Of a stretch of DNA of 15,415 bases, positions 6,631 through 14,490 are shown piece by piece. The notes below the pieces were generated by a model. That model saw only the letters and a list, made by a program, of their open reading frames with translations, made no database searches and was not told the origin of the DNA. The stretch covers positions 1 through 15,415 of the forward strand of contig PJAB01001318.1 of the NCBI GenBank assembly GCA_002887195.1, given 5' to 3'. Source of the stretch: Chrysochromulina parva (lineage: Eukaryota; Haptophyta; Prymnesiales; Chrysochromulinaceae). Every line of letters begins with the position of its first letter. The stretch's first letter is position 1. Both the position numbers and the translations under genes were made by a program.

Positions 6631-8412
6631 ATGGCGGCCAGCGCTGCTGACGCGCTGATCGACTGCGTGCTCATCGACCTGCTCGGTTGCGCGCTGCCGC
6701 GCGCGTCGACAGCAGGACGGGAGGGGGCCGACGCGCTCAAGTTCGATCCGACGGTCGCCTTCGTGCCTCGGAAGCGGTACTCCGCGTTCGACCTGCTCGC
6801 TGGCGCGGGCACTAACTTTCTGATCAACCTAGGGATCACCGCTGTGGTACCTATGGCGCTCTCGTCGGCGGAATCGCGCGGTCATCTCGATCCACTCATG
6901 GGCTCGGGCTCCGTCATCGGCGCCACCTCCATCGGCATGCTCGTCTCGGTGATCGGCTTCTACTTTTGGCCCGAGCCGCTCATTGATGGCAAGGCGCCCT
7001 TCTTCCTCTGCGCGGCGCTGCTACTGCTCGGCAATGGCGTCTTCTTGCTCGCCGAGCTGCATCACTGGTCGCTCGACGTGCTTCTCGGCGCGCGCGCCTT
7101 CATGGCCCTCGGCTTTGGCGCCGGTTTCGCGGCCAAGCGGCGAGCTGGCCTTGAGGCCGACCCACAGCAACGGGAGCATCACTTCTTGATGCTGGAGCTG
7201 TTCAACACGCTCGGGATGGCAAGCGGGCCGATCGTCGCTGGCAGCCTCGCCGTCATGCTCCCAACCTACGCGCGCTTCATCCCGCCCATTCTCATGAGTG
7301 CCCTCTCCATCCTCTTCCTCGCTGCCCTCGTCGCCACACCCCTTGACTCGACACCCCTTGACTCGCCGCTCGCGGCTGCTGCGCCACGCCTGGCGGACGA
7401 GTCGACGCCCCTCGTGCGCGCGAGCGTGGCGGGCAGCAAGGGCAGCGCTATGGCCGCCGGCCCGACGACGATGGACATCGCCAACACTCGAGGCGCCGAA
7501 GTGGGCGCGGTGCCCTCAGCGAATGAAGCTGTGAATGAATCTGTGAATGAAGCCACCATGGCCGCCGCCGTCTCCGCCTCCCCTGACGCCGGCGCTGGCA
7601 TGGCGGCCTCTTCGTCGGCGCCTCCAAGCTTGTTCGCGTCGGCGATCGTGCAGATTTCGATGCTCCTCTTCGGCGTCAGCCGCTGCTTCCTCAAGTTCGG
7701 CTTCGAATCGGCGATGGTCGTCGTGTACGATCGCCAGTTCTTCTACTCCCCCGGCGTCTCCGGCGTCATCGCGGGCGCGTGCGCTCTCTCTACCGTCTTC
7801 TCGCTGGTGCTCTACCGGGTGTACTGCGCGCCACACGTGGGCACGCACCGGCTACTTCTCATTGCAGAGGCCGCGGGCCTCGCCTCGGCTGCCCTCATGA
7901 TCGCCACCGAGTACACACTGCTCGGCGGCGCGGCTGGGGTGCCCCTGGCCGTGGCTTCCGGATTCTCTCACGAGGACTTTAAGGAGATGATGCGCCCCGC
8001 CGAGCTGCTCACGCTAGGCGCCTCCATGCTCTTCTACCCCGCGATGTACCTCGGCGCCGCCATCGGCAATTCGCACCCGCTCCGCTTCGCGCGCCCGGGC
8101 CACCCGCTCCTCTCACGGCGTTCGATGCTCGCCCAGCAAGAGATCCTTCAAAAGACGGTGGGGAAGGGCCTCGGCATGGTATGGTGCCGCATGGCGCTGG
8201 GCGACCCGCCGCACCTGGCCGCACTCGGCCGCGTCTTCTTTGGCATCATGGCCGCGCAGGTAGTGCTTCTCGTCCTGTGCTTCGACCCGCGCGAGACGAG
8301 GGCGTGGATGCTCGCGACGCTCGCGAGGTGGCGACGTGCGGCGCGCGGCCTTCGGGATAGACTTGGGCCGAGCCGCATGCCAGGAGGCCCTCCGAACCTA
8401 TTGGGGCGCTGA
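6631..8412 (+). CDS. Major-facilitator-type membrane transporter, possibly MFSD8/CLN7-like
   Basis: A 593-residue polytopic membrane protein. Hydrophobic helices are seen near 54-76, 93-113, 122-142, 149-168, 186-210 and 216-236. A long hydrophilic loop (about 237-334) follows, then further helices near 335-355, 372-396, 404-425, 455-478 and 530-551. Two six-helix halves joined by a large central loop is the MFS plan. The segment ARAFMALGFGAG then LELFNTLGMASGPIVAG resembles MFSD8-type transporters, but I hold that only as a weak suggestion; the substrate is unknown. The central loop is Ala/Ser/Pro-rich and contains two recent in-frame tandem duplications (TPLDS twice; VNEA/VNES-like units three times) and DESTPLV, reminiscent of an acidic leucine-type sorting signal. 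The single open frame starts at the ATG at 6631 and ends TGA, followed by a T-rich 3' flank. Confidence 0.8.
   Translation: MAASAADALIDCVLIDLLGCALPRASTAGREGADALKFDPTVAFVPRKRYSAFDLLAGAGTNFLINLGITAVVPMALSSAESRGHLDPLMGSGSVIGATSIGMLVSVIGFYFWPEPLIDGKAPFFLCAALLLLGNGVFLLAELHHWSLDVLLGARAFMALGFGAGFAAKRRAGLEADPQQREHHFLMLELFNTLGMASGPIVAGSLAVMLPTYARFIPPILMSALSILFLAALVATPLDSTPLDSPLAAAAPRLADESTPLVRASVAGSKGSAMAAGPTTMDIANTRGAEVGAVPSANEAVNESVNEATMAAAVSASPDAGAGMAASSSAPPSLFASAIVQISMLLFGVSRCFLKFGFESAMVVVYDRQFFYSPGVSGVIAGACALSTVFSLVLYRVYCAPHVGTHRLLLIAEAAGLASAALMIATEYTLLGGAAGVPLAVASGFSHEDFKEMMRPAELLTLGASMLFYPAMYLGAAIGNSHPLRFARPGHPLLSRRSMLAQQEILQKTVGKGLGMVWCRMALGDPPHLAALGRVFFGIMAAQVVLLVLCFDPRETRAWMLATLARWRRAARGLRDRLGPSRMPGGPPNLLGR
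7336..7365 (+). repeat. In-frame tandem duplication, 15-bp unit x2, in the MFS gene
   Basis: ACACCCCTTGACTCG occurs twice with no mismatch and duplicates TPLDS in the loop after the sixth helix. It is harmless to the fold because the loop is disordered. Confidence 0.93.
7521..7556 (+). repeat. In-frame tandem repeat, 12-bp unit x3, in the MFS gene
   Basis: GAATGAAGCTGT, GAATGAATCTGT and GAATGAAGCCAC follow one another, giving NEAV-NESV-NEAT in the central loop. The third unit has drifted at its end. Confidence 0.9.
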
Positions 8413-8468
8413 TGATTTTCTTTCTTTTTAATTAAATTTCGGACCAATTAGAATCGACGTAATCAGCT

Positions 8469-8485
8469 CGTAGCTAGAAGCTACG
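8469..8485. repeat. Short perfect inverted repeat (hairpin)
   Basis: CGTAGCT-AGA-AGCTACG: 7-bp perfect arms around a 3-base loop, 57 bases past the MFS stop codon. It could form a small hairpin in the MFS 3' UTR. Function is unknown and a chance origin is possible. Confidence 0.7.
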
Positions 8486-8492
8486 TAGCAAC

Positions 8493-8513
8493 GTAGGTGC
8501 CAAGGTAGGTGCC
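8493..8513 (+). repeat. Direct repeat GTAGGTGCC, two copies 12 bp apart
   Basis: GTAGGTGCC lies at 8493-8501 and again at 8505-8513, immediately after the hairpin. This is an imperfect 12-bp tandem duplication in non-coding DNA. Confidence 0.8.
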
Positions 8514-8942
8514 CGGATCCGATTCACCTTAAGCCTGGGCCACGGCCCGCCTCCGTAGTGCGTAGATGTGCGCGCAGCACGCTCAGCTGCACCACACTGC
8601 ATGGTCATGCCGCATGCACACTTGCCAACACGCGTCGTCGCTGGTTCCATCTGTCCTTATTCCTGTTCAGCTCACCTGCTGGCTGCTCCGGAATACCGGA
8701 GTCCCAAGATCTCGTGGCGACGTGACATGGCCACAGCCATGGACGACGACGACGACGAAGGCCAAGGTCATTCCTTGTGCTTGTCCCGCGCAACCTCCTC
8801 GTTGTCCTTGTGCACGCGTCGAGTGCATGCGGCTCCGCGTGAGCACCATAGTTCGGCCGGCCCACCGCTAGCGTCGTCCGTGTGCGCACGGACGACCGCA
8901 GCACACGCAGCAGCTCCCGCCTCGCTGATGCCCCCCGCGCGC

Positions 8943-10544
8943 TCATTGGCCATATGCGGCGTAGTCCGAGTCCGCGCGCGAGCTGCCGAGGAGGTCTTCG
9001 AGTAGCGCCTCGTGCCGGGCGCCGCGCATCCGGCGGGCCACGAGGGCAGAGGCGGCCGCCACGGCGCTCACCATGGCGCCCGCCGCCAGAAGGGGCACGC
9101 CACGAGGGTCCATGCCACGTGTCATGCCATGTGTCGGCGAAGTTGGAGCGAGCACCGAGGTCGCCTCGCTCGTGGCGGCGGGCTGCGGAACGGCGAGGCC
9201 AAGCGCGACGGCGGCGATGGCGGCGGTCGGGGCAACGGCCTCGGGTAGTGCGACGGCGGCGGCCGTGGGTGGTAGTGGGACTGGAGGCGGTGGTGCTGGC
9301 GGCGGCGGAGTTGGCGGCGGCGGGGTTGGCGGCGGCGGAGTTGGCGGCGGCGGGGTTGGCGGCGGCGGGGTTGGTGGCGGCGGCACAGGCGGGGGCGGCG
9401 AGGGCGGCGAAGGAGGTGGCGCCGAAGGTGGCGGTTCGGGGGGGAAAGGCACGCTTGGGCGCTGGTAGACTTTGACCGAGGTGATGTTGAAGAATGCATT
9501 CTTCAGCAGCTGGTCGGCGTTGTAGGACCCGTCGCGGTCGTACACAAAGTTCATGCAGCAGTCCTTCGCGAACTGGGGCTCCAAGAAGCCGCCTTTCACC
9601 ACAGTGCAATTGGATCCATCGGCGGCCTTGACGCGAGGTGTGATGTCGGCGAGGCACTGGCCGTTAAAGTCACCTCCCGCCCATTCTCCGCACAGGGCGA
9701 TGTTGAGGACGAGCGTCTGCGGCTCGAGCAGCCGGGTGTAGTCGGGGCACGAGCCGGGGTTGGCCCGCTCGGACGCGCCGAAGGGGAAGTACCCAGTGAT
9801 GTAGTCGTCCCACGAATCCGGATCGGGAGCCTCCGCACTCAGATCTCGTGGGATCTCGTCCTGTGGGAAATAGAAGACTTTGATGTGCTCTGGCGTCCAT
9901 TCCATCGCAATCACTCCGGGAGAGTCGGCCCACTCGACGCCGGATCGGAAAGCCCTCGGCGACACCGGTCCACATCCCATCTTGCCCGCCGGGTAGTCGG
10001 TCTCGCAGTCGAGGCCAATGCTACGATAGCCTGTCATAAGCTGGTGATTCCCCAAGCTGCACTCCTCCACGACGTCGGCGTCGAGCTTGCAGCGTGCCTT
10101 GCTCGTGTGGAAGCTGATCGCGGCGGCAACATTGTTGTTCGGATACTCGAGCATGTCCACCTCGCCGCCGTCGGGCCAGTGTCCGGACTTTGCATTCGTC
10201 CAGAAGGCAGGCCACACGCCGCAGCCAAAGGGCGTGTGGCTGAATTGCATTGCAAAGAGACCATACATCCATGATTTGTTGGTGGTGACCCGCACAGTCT
10301 GACGAGTGAACGCCTTTCGCCCGCGCCGTCCGACTCTCAGCACTGCGTGTGTATCATGCGCCTCCACAACGTTGTGCTCGAATGCAGCCGAGCGGTTCAG
10401 ATATTCACTGGATCCGCCAGCGTAATCAACCTCACCGAACGTCCAGGCGTCGAAGAACGTACGCCCAGAGAAGGATGAGTCTAGATGATACGGAGACCTT
10501 TGCCAAGGAGGGAGCGAGCCGCACTTACCCCACGTTTGCCCCAT
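8943..10544 (-). CDS. GH16 glycosidase with proline-rich stalk and C-terminal membrane anchor
   Basis: A 533-residue GH16 (concanavalin-A-like jelly-roll) glycosidase; the family hydrolyses or rearranges beta-1,3/1,4-glucans and related galactans. The domain starts at about residue 19 with YHLDSSFSGRTFFDAW. The catalytic ExDxxE motif is GGEVDMLEYPN, nucleophile E128, D130 and acid/base E133. VIAMEWTPEHIKVFYFP and TLVLNIALCGEWAG are later core strands. Many Cys suggest a secreted, disulfide-bonded protein. Residues about 364-425 are a stalk of Pro with Ser/Thr, including five TPPPP units. Then come an Ala/Val-rich stretch, a hydrophobic helix (about 483-503) and the basic stop-transfer ARRMRGAR, predicting type I surface anchoring. 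Odd point: no signal peptide follows the ATG at 10544, and TAG precedes it directly. A GTAAGT donor-like site at 10528-10523 hints that the true 5' exon differs. Enzyme family is confident; the first residues are not. Confidence 0.85.
   Translation of the reverse strand: MGQTWGKCGSLPPWQRSPYHLDSSFSGRTFFDAWTFGEVDYAGGSSEYLNRSAAFEHNVVEAHDTHAVLRVGRRGRKAFTRQTVRVTTNKSWMYGLFAMQFSHTPFGCGVWPAFWTNAKSGHWPDGGEVDMLEYPNNNVAAAISFHTSKARCKLDADVVEECSLGNHQLMTGYRSIGLDCETDYPAGKMGCGPVSPRAFRSGVEWADSPGVIAMEWTPEHIKVFYFPQDEIPRDLSAEAPDPDSWDDYITGYFPFGASERANPGSCPDYTRLLEPQTLVLNIALCGEWAGGDFNGQCLADITPRVKAADGSNCTVVKGGFLEPQFAKDCCMNFVYDRDGSYNADQLLKNAFFNITSVKVYQRPSVPFPPEPPPSAPPPSPPSPPPPVPPPPTPPPPTPPPPTPPPPTPPPPTPPPPAPPPPVPLPPTAAAVALPEAVAPTAAIAAVALGLAVPQPAATSEATSVLAPTSPTHGMTRGMDPRGVPLLAAGAMVSAVAAASALVARRMRGARHEALLEDLLGSSRADSDYAAYGQ
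9297..9386 (-). repeat. 15-bp imperfect tandem repeat encoding TPPPP units
   Basis: About five to six copies of a GGCGGCGGAGTTGGC-like unit (plus strand), differing mainly at one A/G position. On the coding strand they give successive TPPPP blocks in the GH16 stalk, bounded by VPPPP and APPPP. Confidence 0.88.
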
Positions 10545-10775
10545 CTAAGGGGTGTAAGGGATGAGGGGTAAGGGGCTGTGGAGAGTGCCGAGCCGCACCC
10601 AGGGTGGGAGAGGGCCGTGCCGCACACCGACCCCATGAACGCTAGGAAAAGATTCTTGCGTTTCGTCACATGTCTTCGGTGGAATGTCGCGCATTCGAGA
10701 TGATTTCGAGTTTTCGAGATCGAACCAGACAACCGGAGTGAGAAAGGAAACCCCTGATTGCAACTACTGCTGCGG
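10545..10775 (-). promoter_or_regulatory. Upstream region of the GH16 gene and 3' flank of NAR1
   Basis: 231 bp between two leftward genes. It should contain the GH16 5' region, and possibly its missing signal-peptide exon. One frame here encodes a hydrophobic patch (KNLFLAFMGSVCGTALS, about 10655-10605), but it lacks an upstream ATG and does not join in frame to the GH16 domain at the GTAAGT site, so I do not annotate it as an exon. CCGCAC-containing sequence recurs near 10519, 10592 and 10620. Confidence 0.4.
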
Positions 10776-12554
10776 TCACCACTGCATGGTGAGTGAACTG
10801 GCCTCGTCTGTCACAACAGCCTTGAAGCTCGTGTGCAGCGCGCGCTGCGCATTAGGGCCGAGCGGCCCGCCTTGCAAGAAACTGCCGTCTGCGTACAGGG
10901 CAGCCACGCTCGGGTCGTCGAGCGGCTGACGGCGGCGTGCGCTGCTGGCCTCGATGTATCGTGCTTCGACATTGGCAGTCCGCGCCGCGACGTCGGCCGG
11001 CGGCGGTTTGGGCTGGCCGCCGCCGTTGGCGCAGCCGCCAGGGCACGCCATCAGCTCGACGAAGTGGTAGGTGCACTTGCCGTTCTTGAGTCGGCGCACG
11101 AGGTTCTGGATGTTGCGGAAGCCGTACGCGCGGCAAAAGTGGAGCACCGGCTTCCCTTCGAGTTTGAGGCTGAGCTCGAGGAGATCGGCGTTACGCCCCT
11201 GCACCCACGGCAGGGGCGTGTCCTCAGGCACTCTGATCCCAAACAGCTCGAACGCGGCGGCGCGGAATACGTAGTCAGCATGGCCACCCGAAGCACCGGG
11301 CGCCGCGTAAGTGAGAGAGAGCCCCCCCAGCCCGTCTATAGGCCCGTCCACCCCCAGCCCGTCCCCCCCCAGCCCGCCCCCCCCCAGCCGGTCCGAAGCG
11401 TCCGGCGAGCGTACGAGCGACGCAAAGGGCGGCGTCACGTCGGGCAGCACGGCGGGCGCATGGGCGAGGCCGGGCAGCCCGCGCTTCGTCACCATCTCAA
11501 GCAGCTCTGCGGATGAAAGTACGCAGTCCACGTCGCGGCAGCCATGCTCGCCCGCGGCCGCATTGAAGAACTCGTCGCGCGACGCCTCGAGCTTCTTGTC
11601 GAAGCAGGGCATCACGGACACGTGGCACACGCGCTCCGGAGGGACTCCACAGCCCGCCGCATGCACGTACTTGATGAGTGTGCCGGCGATCTGCTGAGCC
11701 GATTTGACGGAGCTCATGTGGGAGAGCACGAGCTCGCCGCAGAGCTTCTCGGCGTAGCAGACCCATCCCGGGCAGGAGGAGGTGATCAAGGGCAGCGGCA
11801 GTTGGCTCGTCGAGGCAGCAGACAAGGCGGCCGGGGAGGCGGTTGGGGAGGCGGCCCCGGAGGTGGCCTCGGAGGTGGCCTCGGAGCGCACTGGCAAGGC
11901 CGTTGGTGCTGCCAAGGCGCCTCGACCCAACGCCGTTGACGGCGGCGGCGGCGGCGGCGGCACCAATTGCATAGGCGACCCACCGGTTGCCGGAGAGCTG
12001 GCGGCCGCGTGCGCACGGTAGCGAGCCACAAACTCAGCCGCCTGCTCGACCAACCCAAGGTTGGAGGCCGTGCCGCAGTCGAGCATTGTATGGACGCCAA
12101 GACCCTTGAGGAATCCGGCCATACGGCTGTGCGTCTCTCGAAGACTCAGCCCGGAATGCTCCGCGATCGCCGCACGCGCTGCCGCGGAGACGGACACGAT
12201 CACGAGGTCGTACTTGGAACCAGACGCGCGCAGCATGCTCTCGAACTCTTCGATGCTCTGCTGGGTGATCAGCATGCTTTCGGCGGAAGTGATGCAGCCC
12301 GCGCAGGCCAAGCAGTCATTGAGGGTAATCCTTGCGATGGGAGCCTTGGCCTTCATGGTCGCCTCGTCATCATGCGAGTCTTCCAACAGAAGGACGCGAT
12401 GATTTGGTTTCTCGACATTTGCGACCTGCACCGGCTTGATGCAAGCGAGCGACGGTTGTATGAAATCGGATTGGGTGTCCGCGAGCTTCCGGAAGCTCGG
12501 TCGGTTTGCGGTCGTGACTTTATCGTCGGTCGGCGCGTCCCGTGTCGACGACAT
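10776..12554 (-). CDS. NAR1: NAR1/IOP1 cytosolic iron-sulfur cluster assembly factor (iron-only-hydrogenase-like)
   Basis: A 592-residue Nar1 protein, which links early and late steps of cytosolic/nuclear Fe-S protein assembly (CIA) by passing clusters to the CIA targeting complex. From the ATG at 12554, the N-terminal 4Fe-4S ligands are C38 (SLACIKP) and C81, C84, C87 (NDCLACAGC). The hydrogenase-like second cluster has C261 (TSSCPGWVC), C317 (MPCFDKKLEASR), C504 and C508 (MACPGGCANGGGQ). All eight expected cysteines are present. It is longer than typical Nar1 (about 470-490) because of a Pro/Ala/Ser/Thr-rich insert before TSSCPGW (about 183-255) and a Gly/Asp-rich insert near 386-425. The C-terminus is MQW: the terminal Trp typical of CIA clients is there, but with Gln at the penultimate position. 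An in-frame ATG at 12659 would add 35 Arg/Ser-rich residues; family alignment and a more AT-rich, UTR-like stretch favour 12554. Identification is confident. Confidence 0.94.
   Translation of the reverse strand: MSSTRDAPTDDKVTTANRPSFRKLADTQSDFIQPSLACIKPVQVANVEKPNHRVLLLEDSHDDEATMKAKAPIARITLNDCLACAGCITSAESMLITQQSIEEFESMLRASGSKYDLVIVSVSAAARAAIAEHSGLSLRETHSRMAGFLKGLGVHTMLDCGTASNLGLVEQAAEFVARYRAHAAASSPATGGSPMQLVPPPPPPPSTALGRGALAAPTALPVRSEATSEATSGAASPTASPAALSAASTSQLPLPLITSSCPGWVCYAEKLCGELVLSHMSSVKSAQQIAGTLIKYVHAAGCGVPPERVCHVSVMPCFDKKLEASRDEFFNAAAGEHGCRDVDCVLSSAELLEMVTKRGLPGLAHAPAVLPDVTPPFASLVRSPDASDRLGGGGLGGDGLGVDGPIDGLGGLSLTYAAPGASGGHADYVFRAAAFELFGIRVPEDTPLPWVQGRNADLLELSLKLEGKPVLHFCRAYGFRNIQNLVRRLKNGKCTYHFVELMACPGGCANGGGQPKPPPADVAARTANVEARYIEASSARRRQPLDDPSVAALYADGSFLQGGPLGPNAQRALHTSFKAVVTDEASSLTMQW
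11330..11396. repeat. Cytosine-rich low-complexity tract in NAR1
   Basis: Plus strand CAGCCCGT/CCCCCCCC-type runs; the coding strand gives Gly/Asp/Leu steps (RLGGGGLGGDGLGVDG). It lies between conserved blocks of NAR1 and is probably a surface loop. Runs of eight or nine C make it a place where sequencing errors would shift frame, yet the frame is intact here. Confidence 0.8.
11859..11882 (-). repeat. In-frame tandem duplication, 12-bp unit x2, in NAR1
   Basis: GGAGGTGGCCTC occurs twice exactly, giving SEAT-SEAT on the coding strand. The adjacent stretch (about 11827-11854) shows a degraded version of a similar 12-bp period. It lies in the low-complexity insert ahead of the second Fe-S site. 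Confidence 0.9.
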
Positions 12555-12775
12555 TCGGAAGGACGCGATCGAGAGCCCCGTCGCCGTCCGTCGTGAACGA
12601 GGTCGTGAAAGAACATGAAATCCTACAGTATGTGTCGTGGCCTGAGCGGCCCACTCCATGCGCTTGCTTCGGCGCGACTCGATGCATTAAAGTTTGGGGT
12701 TTGCGGAATTCGTTGCTTGCCCGACGCTCCGCGAAACACCCGTGCATAGTAGGATCGATCGCCGTGCCTCCGCCT
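12555..12775. promoter_or_regulatory. Shared divergent promoter region, NAR1 and membrane-protein gene
   Basis: About 221 bp between the two proposed start codons, which point apart (116 bp if NAR1 starts at 12659). Both strands are open across much of it, but the segment lacks family similarity and is locally AT-richer near 12605-12635. Promoter function is inferred from position. Confidence 0.5.
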
Positions 12776-13681
12776 ATGCTTTCGCTGCCCGCACTGCGTG
12801 CAAGCGGCGCAACGGCGAGTCGAACAGCACGGCGCACATGGCCATGCATGGTCGTTGATCTCTTCCCGGATCCCATCATCGTCAAAATTGGCGGCAACGA
12901 GTTCACGCCCGCGCCAACGCGCTATCCTTACGAAATTGAGCAGCCGGCGAGTTATACGGCAGCGACCGTGACCCCTTGGCCCGACATTGCCTCGACCATA
13001 TTTGCACCCTGTAGCGAAGGCGACCTCCTCGCAACACTCTTCCTGGGCGTCGCACTCGCGCTGGGCCCCGACTTCATCCTCGCGCCTTCCGGCTTAGTGT
13101 CGGACGAGGGCATCCGACCAGGCCATGCGCTCGAGGCCGTCGTGGGAGAGCTGGTCACGCCCGACGCCCAGTGGCTCAAGGACCGCAAGGAGAAGCTCGC
13201 CGCCACGGCGCCGCCGCTCGTGCGCCTGCTTGTGCTGCTGCCATTCCTGGCCGCAGGGCTCATTCTCAGCCGGCTGCTGCTCGTGACGCTCGAGGACCCG
13301 AGTTTCGTCATCTCGATCGGGATCATCTCGTGCCTTGGCGGCGGCACGGTCGAGGTGATCCGGCAGCCACTGCCCACGCGCGCCGAGCGCGACCTGCGCG
13401 CCACCTTGTACGACGACTTCCTCCTTTTCTCGAGCGAGCGACTCGAGTTGGGAGGCCGTTGCCATGAGCGCGAGGTCGTCGCCGCCTTTCGGCGCTTCTA
13501 CCCGCGCTACCGGTACGCTGACATGGCCCGAAGCGCTGATGGCGTGAGCGTGGCCGACGACGACATCGCCGACCGGCTGCGCGAGTGGAATGCGCGCATG
13601 GGCCGCCCGGCGCAGCGCACGTCCTCGGGCTTTTGGAAAGGCATCAGCGTGGTGCACGCCACGGCGCTGGTCGAGACTTAG
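12776..13681 (+). CDS. Uncharacterised three-helix membrane protein, possibly plastid-targeted
   Basis: A 301-residue protein I cannot name. The frame is open from a GTG at 12542, but the first ATG is at 12776, with another at 12848. The N-terminus (1-25) is rich in Ala, Ser, Thr and Arg, ending near TARRTWPC, like a plastid transit region. Hydrophobic helices lie near 83-102 (LLATLFLGVALALGPDFILA), 148-170 (VRLLVLLPFLAAGLILSRLLL) and 175-190 (SFVISIGIISCLGGG). The C-terminal half is soluble and well-patterned: PTRAERDL, LELGGRCHEREVVAAFRRFYPRYR, then DGVSVADDDIADRLREWNARMGRP and GFWKGISV. From memory, similar conserved proteins of unknown function exist in plastid-bearing chromist algae, but I cannot confirm this. 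It is divergent from NAR1. Coding status is good because patterned residues persist to the stop; function is unknown. Confidence 0.72.
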   Translation: MLSLPALRASGATASRTARRTWPCMVVDLFPDPIIVKIGGNEFTPAPTRYPYEIEQPASYTAATVTPWPDIASTIFAPCSEGDLLATLFLGVALALGPDFILAPSGLVSDEGIRPGHALEAVVGELVTPDAQWLKDRKEKLAATAPPLVRLLVLLPFLAAGLILSRLLLVTLEDPSFVISIGIISCLGGGTVEVIRQPLPTRAERDLRATLYDDFLLFSSERLELGGRCHEREVVAAFRRFYPRYRYADMARSADGVSVADDDIADRLREWNARMGRPAQRTSSGFWKGISVVHATALVET

Positions 13682-14227
13682 GACTAGCCGCGCCTTGTGG
13701 AGAAATTCGTAGTGCGTGCGCGCGCGTCGAACCGTATAAGAGTGCACCTCTCAAAAAATACTCGACCCGCCGCGACCGGTCCGGTCCGCCCGTCGGTCGG
13801 GAAACGGAACGCGTGTACCGCGGGTCGCCCGCTCGCCGCCCCCGGGTCGGTGGGTCCCGCACCGCACCGGTGGGAGCGGCACAGCGGCAGAACAAGTTTT
13901 TTCAGATAAGCCCCAGGATTATAACCACACATGAAATGATGACAGTATGGACTCGAGACAGGCTGAACGTATGCTCTAGTGCTTACCAGTTTTTTTTCCT
14001 CACTTGACTCTTCGCTCCCGCAATGGCAAATTTCCGTGGCGAAAGATTTCACACCGCCCTACTCTTCGCAACTTCGGAATCCGCGGGCGCGGCGGGGCTG
14101 GGGACGAGGGTGGGACCCAATGAGCGACAGCACGGCACGCGGCACGCGGCGCGCAGCGCGGCGGGGCTGTGGGGGGCTACAAGGGCCGAAGATGGCGAGA
14201 CAGTTTGAGGTCAGTACTCAAGGTACC

Positions 14228-14249
14228 GTCGTGCCTAGGTCGTGCCTGA
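14228..14249 (+). repeat. Tandem duplication, 11-bp unit x2
   Basis: GTCGTGCCTAG is followed at once by GTCGTGCCTGA; the first nine bases are identical. Non-coding. Confidence 0.85.
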
Positions 14250-14490
14250 GTCCACATTGTGAGTTAGTGACCGGGGGCCCATATGCACCTTTCCATGCTT
14301 ATCCGGTACATGTTCAGGATGTTCTGATGTTCACTGCGTGTGCCTGGGAGGCACATGAAGTGGAGCAGTGAGTGGCAAATTTCAAAAAATACTGCGGAAA
14401 TCTAAGTTACATACTTAACGCAGTTATGAAGGGCATAGAGGGCGAGAGACGATGATCCAAATCCACTGCATTCGGTGCGCTCATCACGGC

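Larger units (their letters stand above)
8413..8942. other. Convergent intergenic region, 3' ends of the MFS and GH16 genes
   Basis: 530 bp between two genes that end toward each other. It begins with a T-rich, AT-rich stretch (about 8414-8440), probably the MFS 3' UTR. Then come a short hairpin (8469-8485), two copies of GTAGGTGCC (8493 and 8505), and a GAC-repeat microsatellite (about 8741-8758). Several open frames cross the region, but none shows a recognisable protein and most run into the GH16 gene on the other strand. Confidence 0.5.

Noticed and set aside
8605..9657. 350-residue minus-strand open frame
   Set aside because: It overlaps the 3' half of the GH16 gene in another frame and has Arg/Ala-rich shadow composition; the GH16 frame has catalytic motifs and a membrane anchor.
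12555..12659. 35-residue Arg-rich extension of NAR1 as a targeting peptide
   Set aside because: NAR1 is cytosolic, the family begins shortly before the first Cys motif, and the DNA is locally AT-richer like a leader. The ATG at 12659 remains possible.
12542..12775. N-terminal extension of the membrane-protein frame
   Set aside because: The first codon is GTG, no ATG occurs before 12776, and the segment overlaps the NAR1 start region on the other strand. It is treated as promoter and 5' UTR.
13720..13745. GGTTCGA-like tRNA T-arm on the minus strand
   Set aside because: The flanking bases do not pair into a T-stem and no anticodon or acceptor stem could be drawn.
13979..14371. 130-residue plus-strand open frame
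   Set aside because: No recognisable domain, uneven composition and internal 11-bp non-triplet duplication argue against coding.
13750..14393. TCAAAAAATACT occurring at 13750 and 14382
   Set aside because: A 12-base A-rich match in 1.7 kb with no extended similarity on either side is weak evidence of a repeat family.
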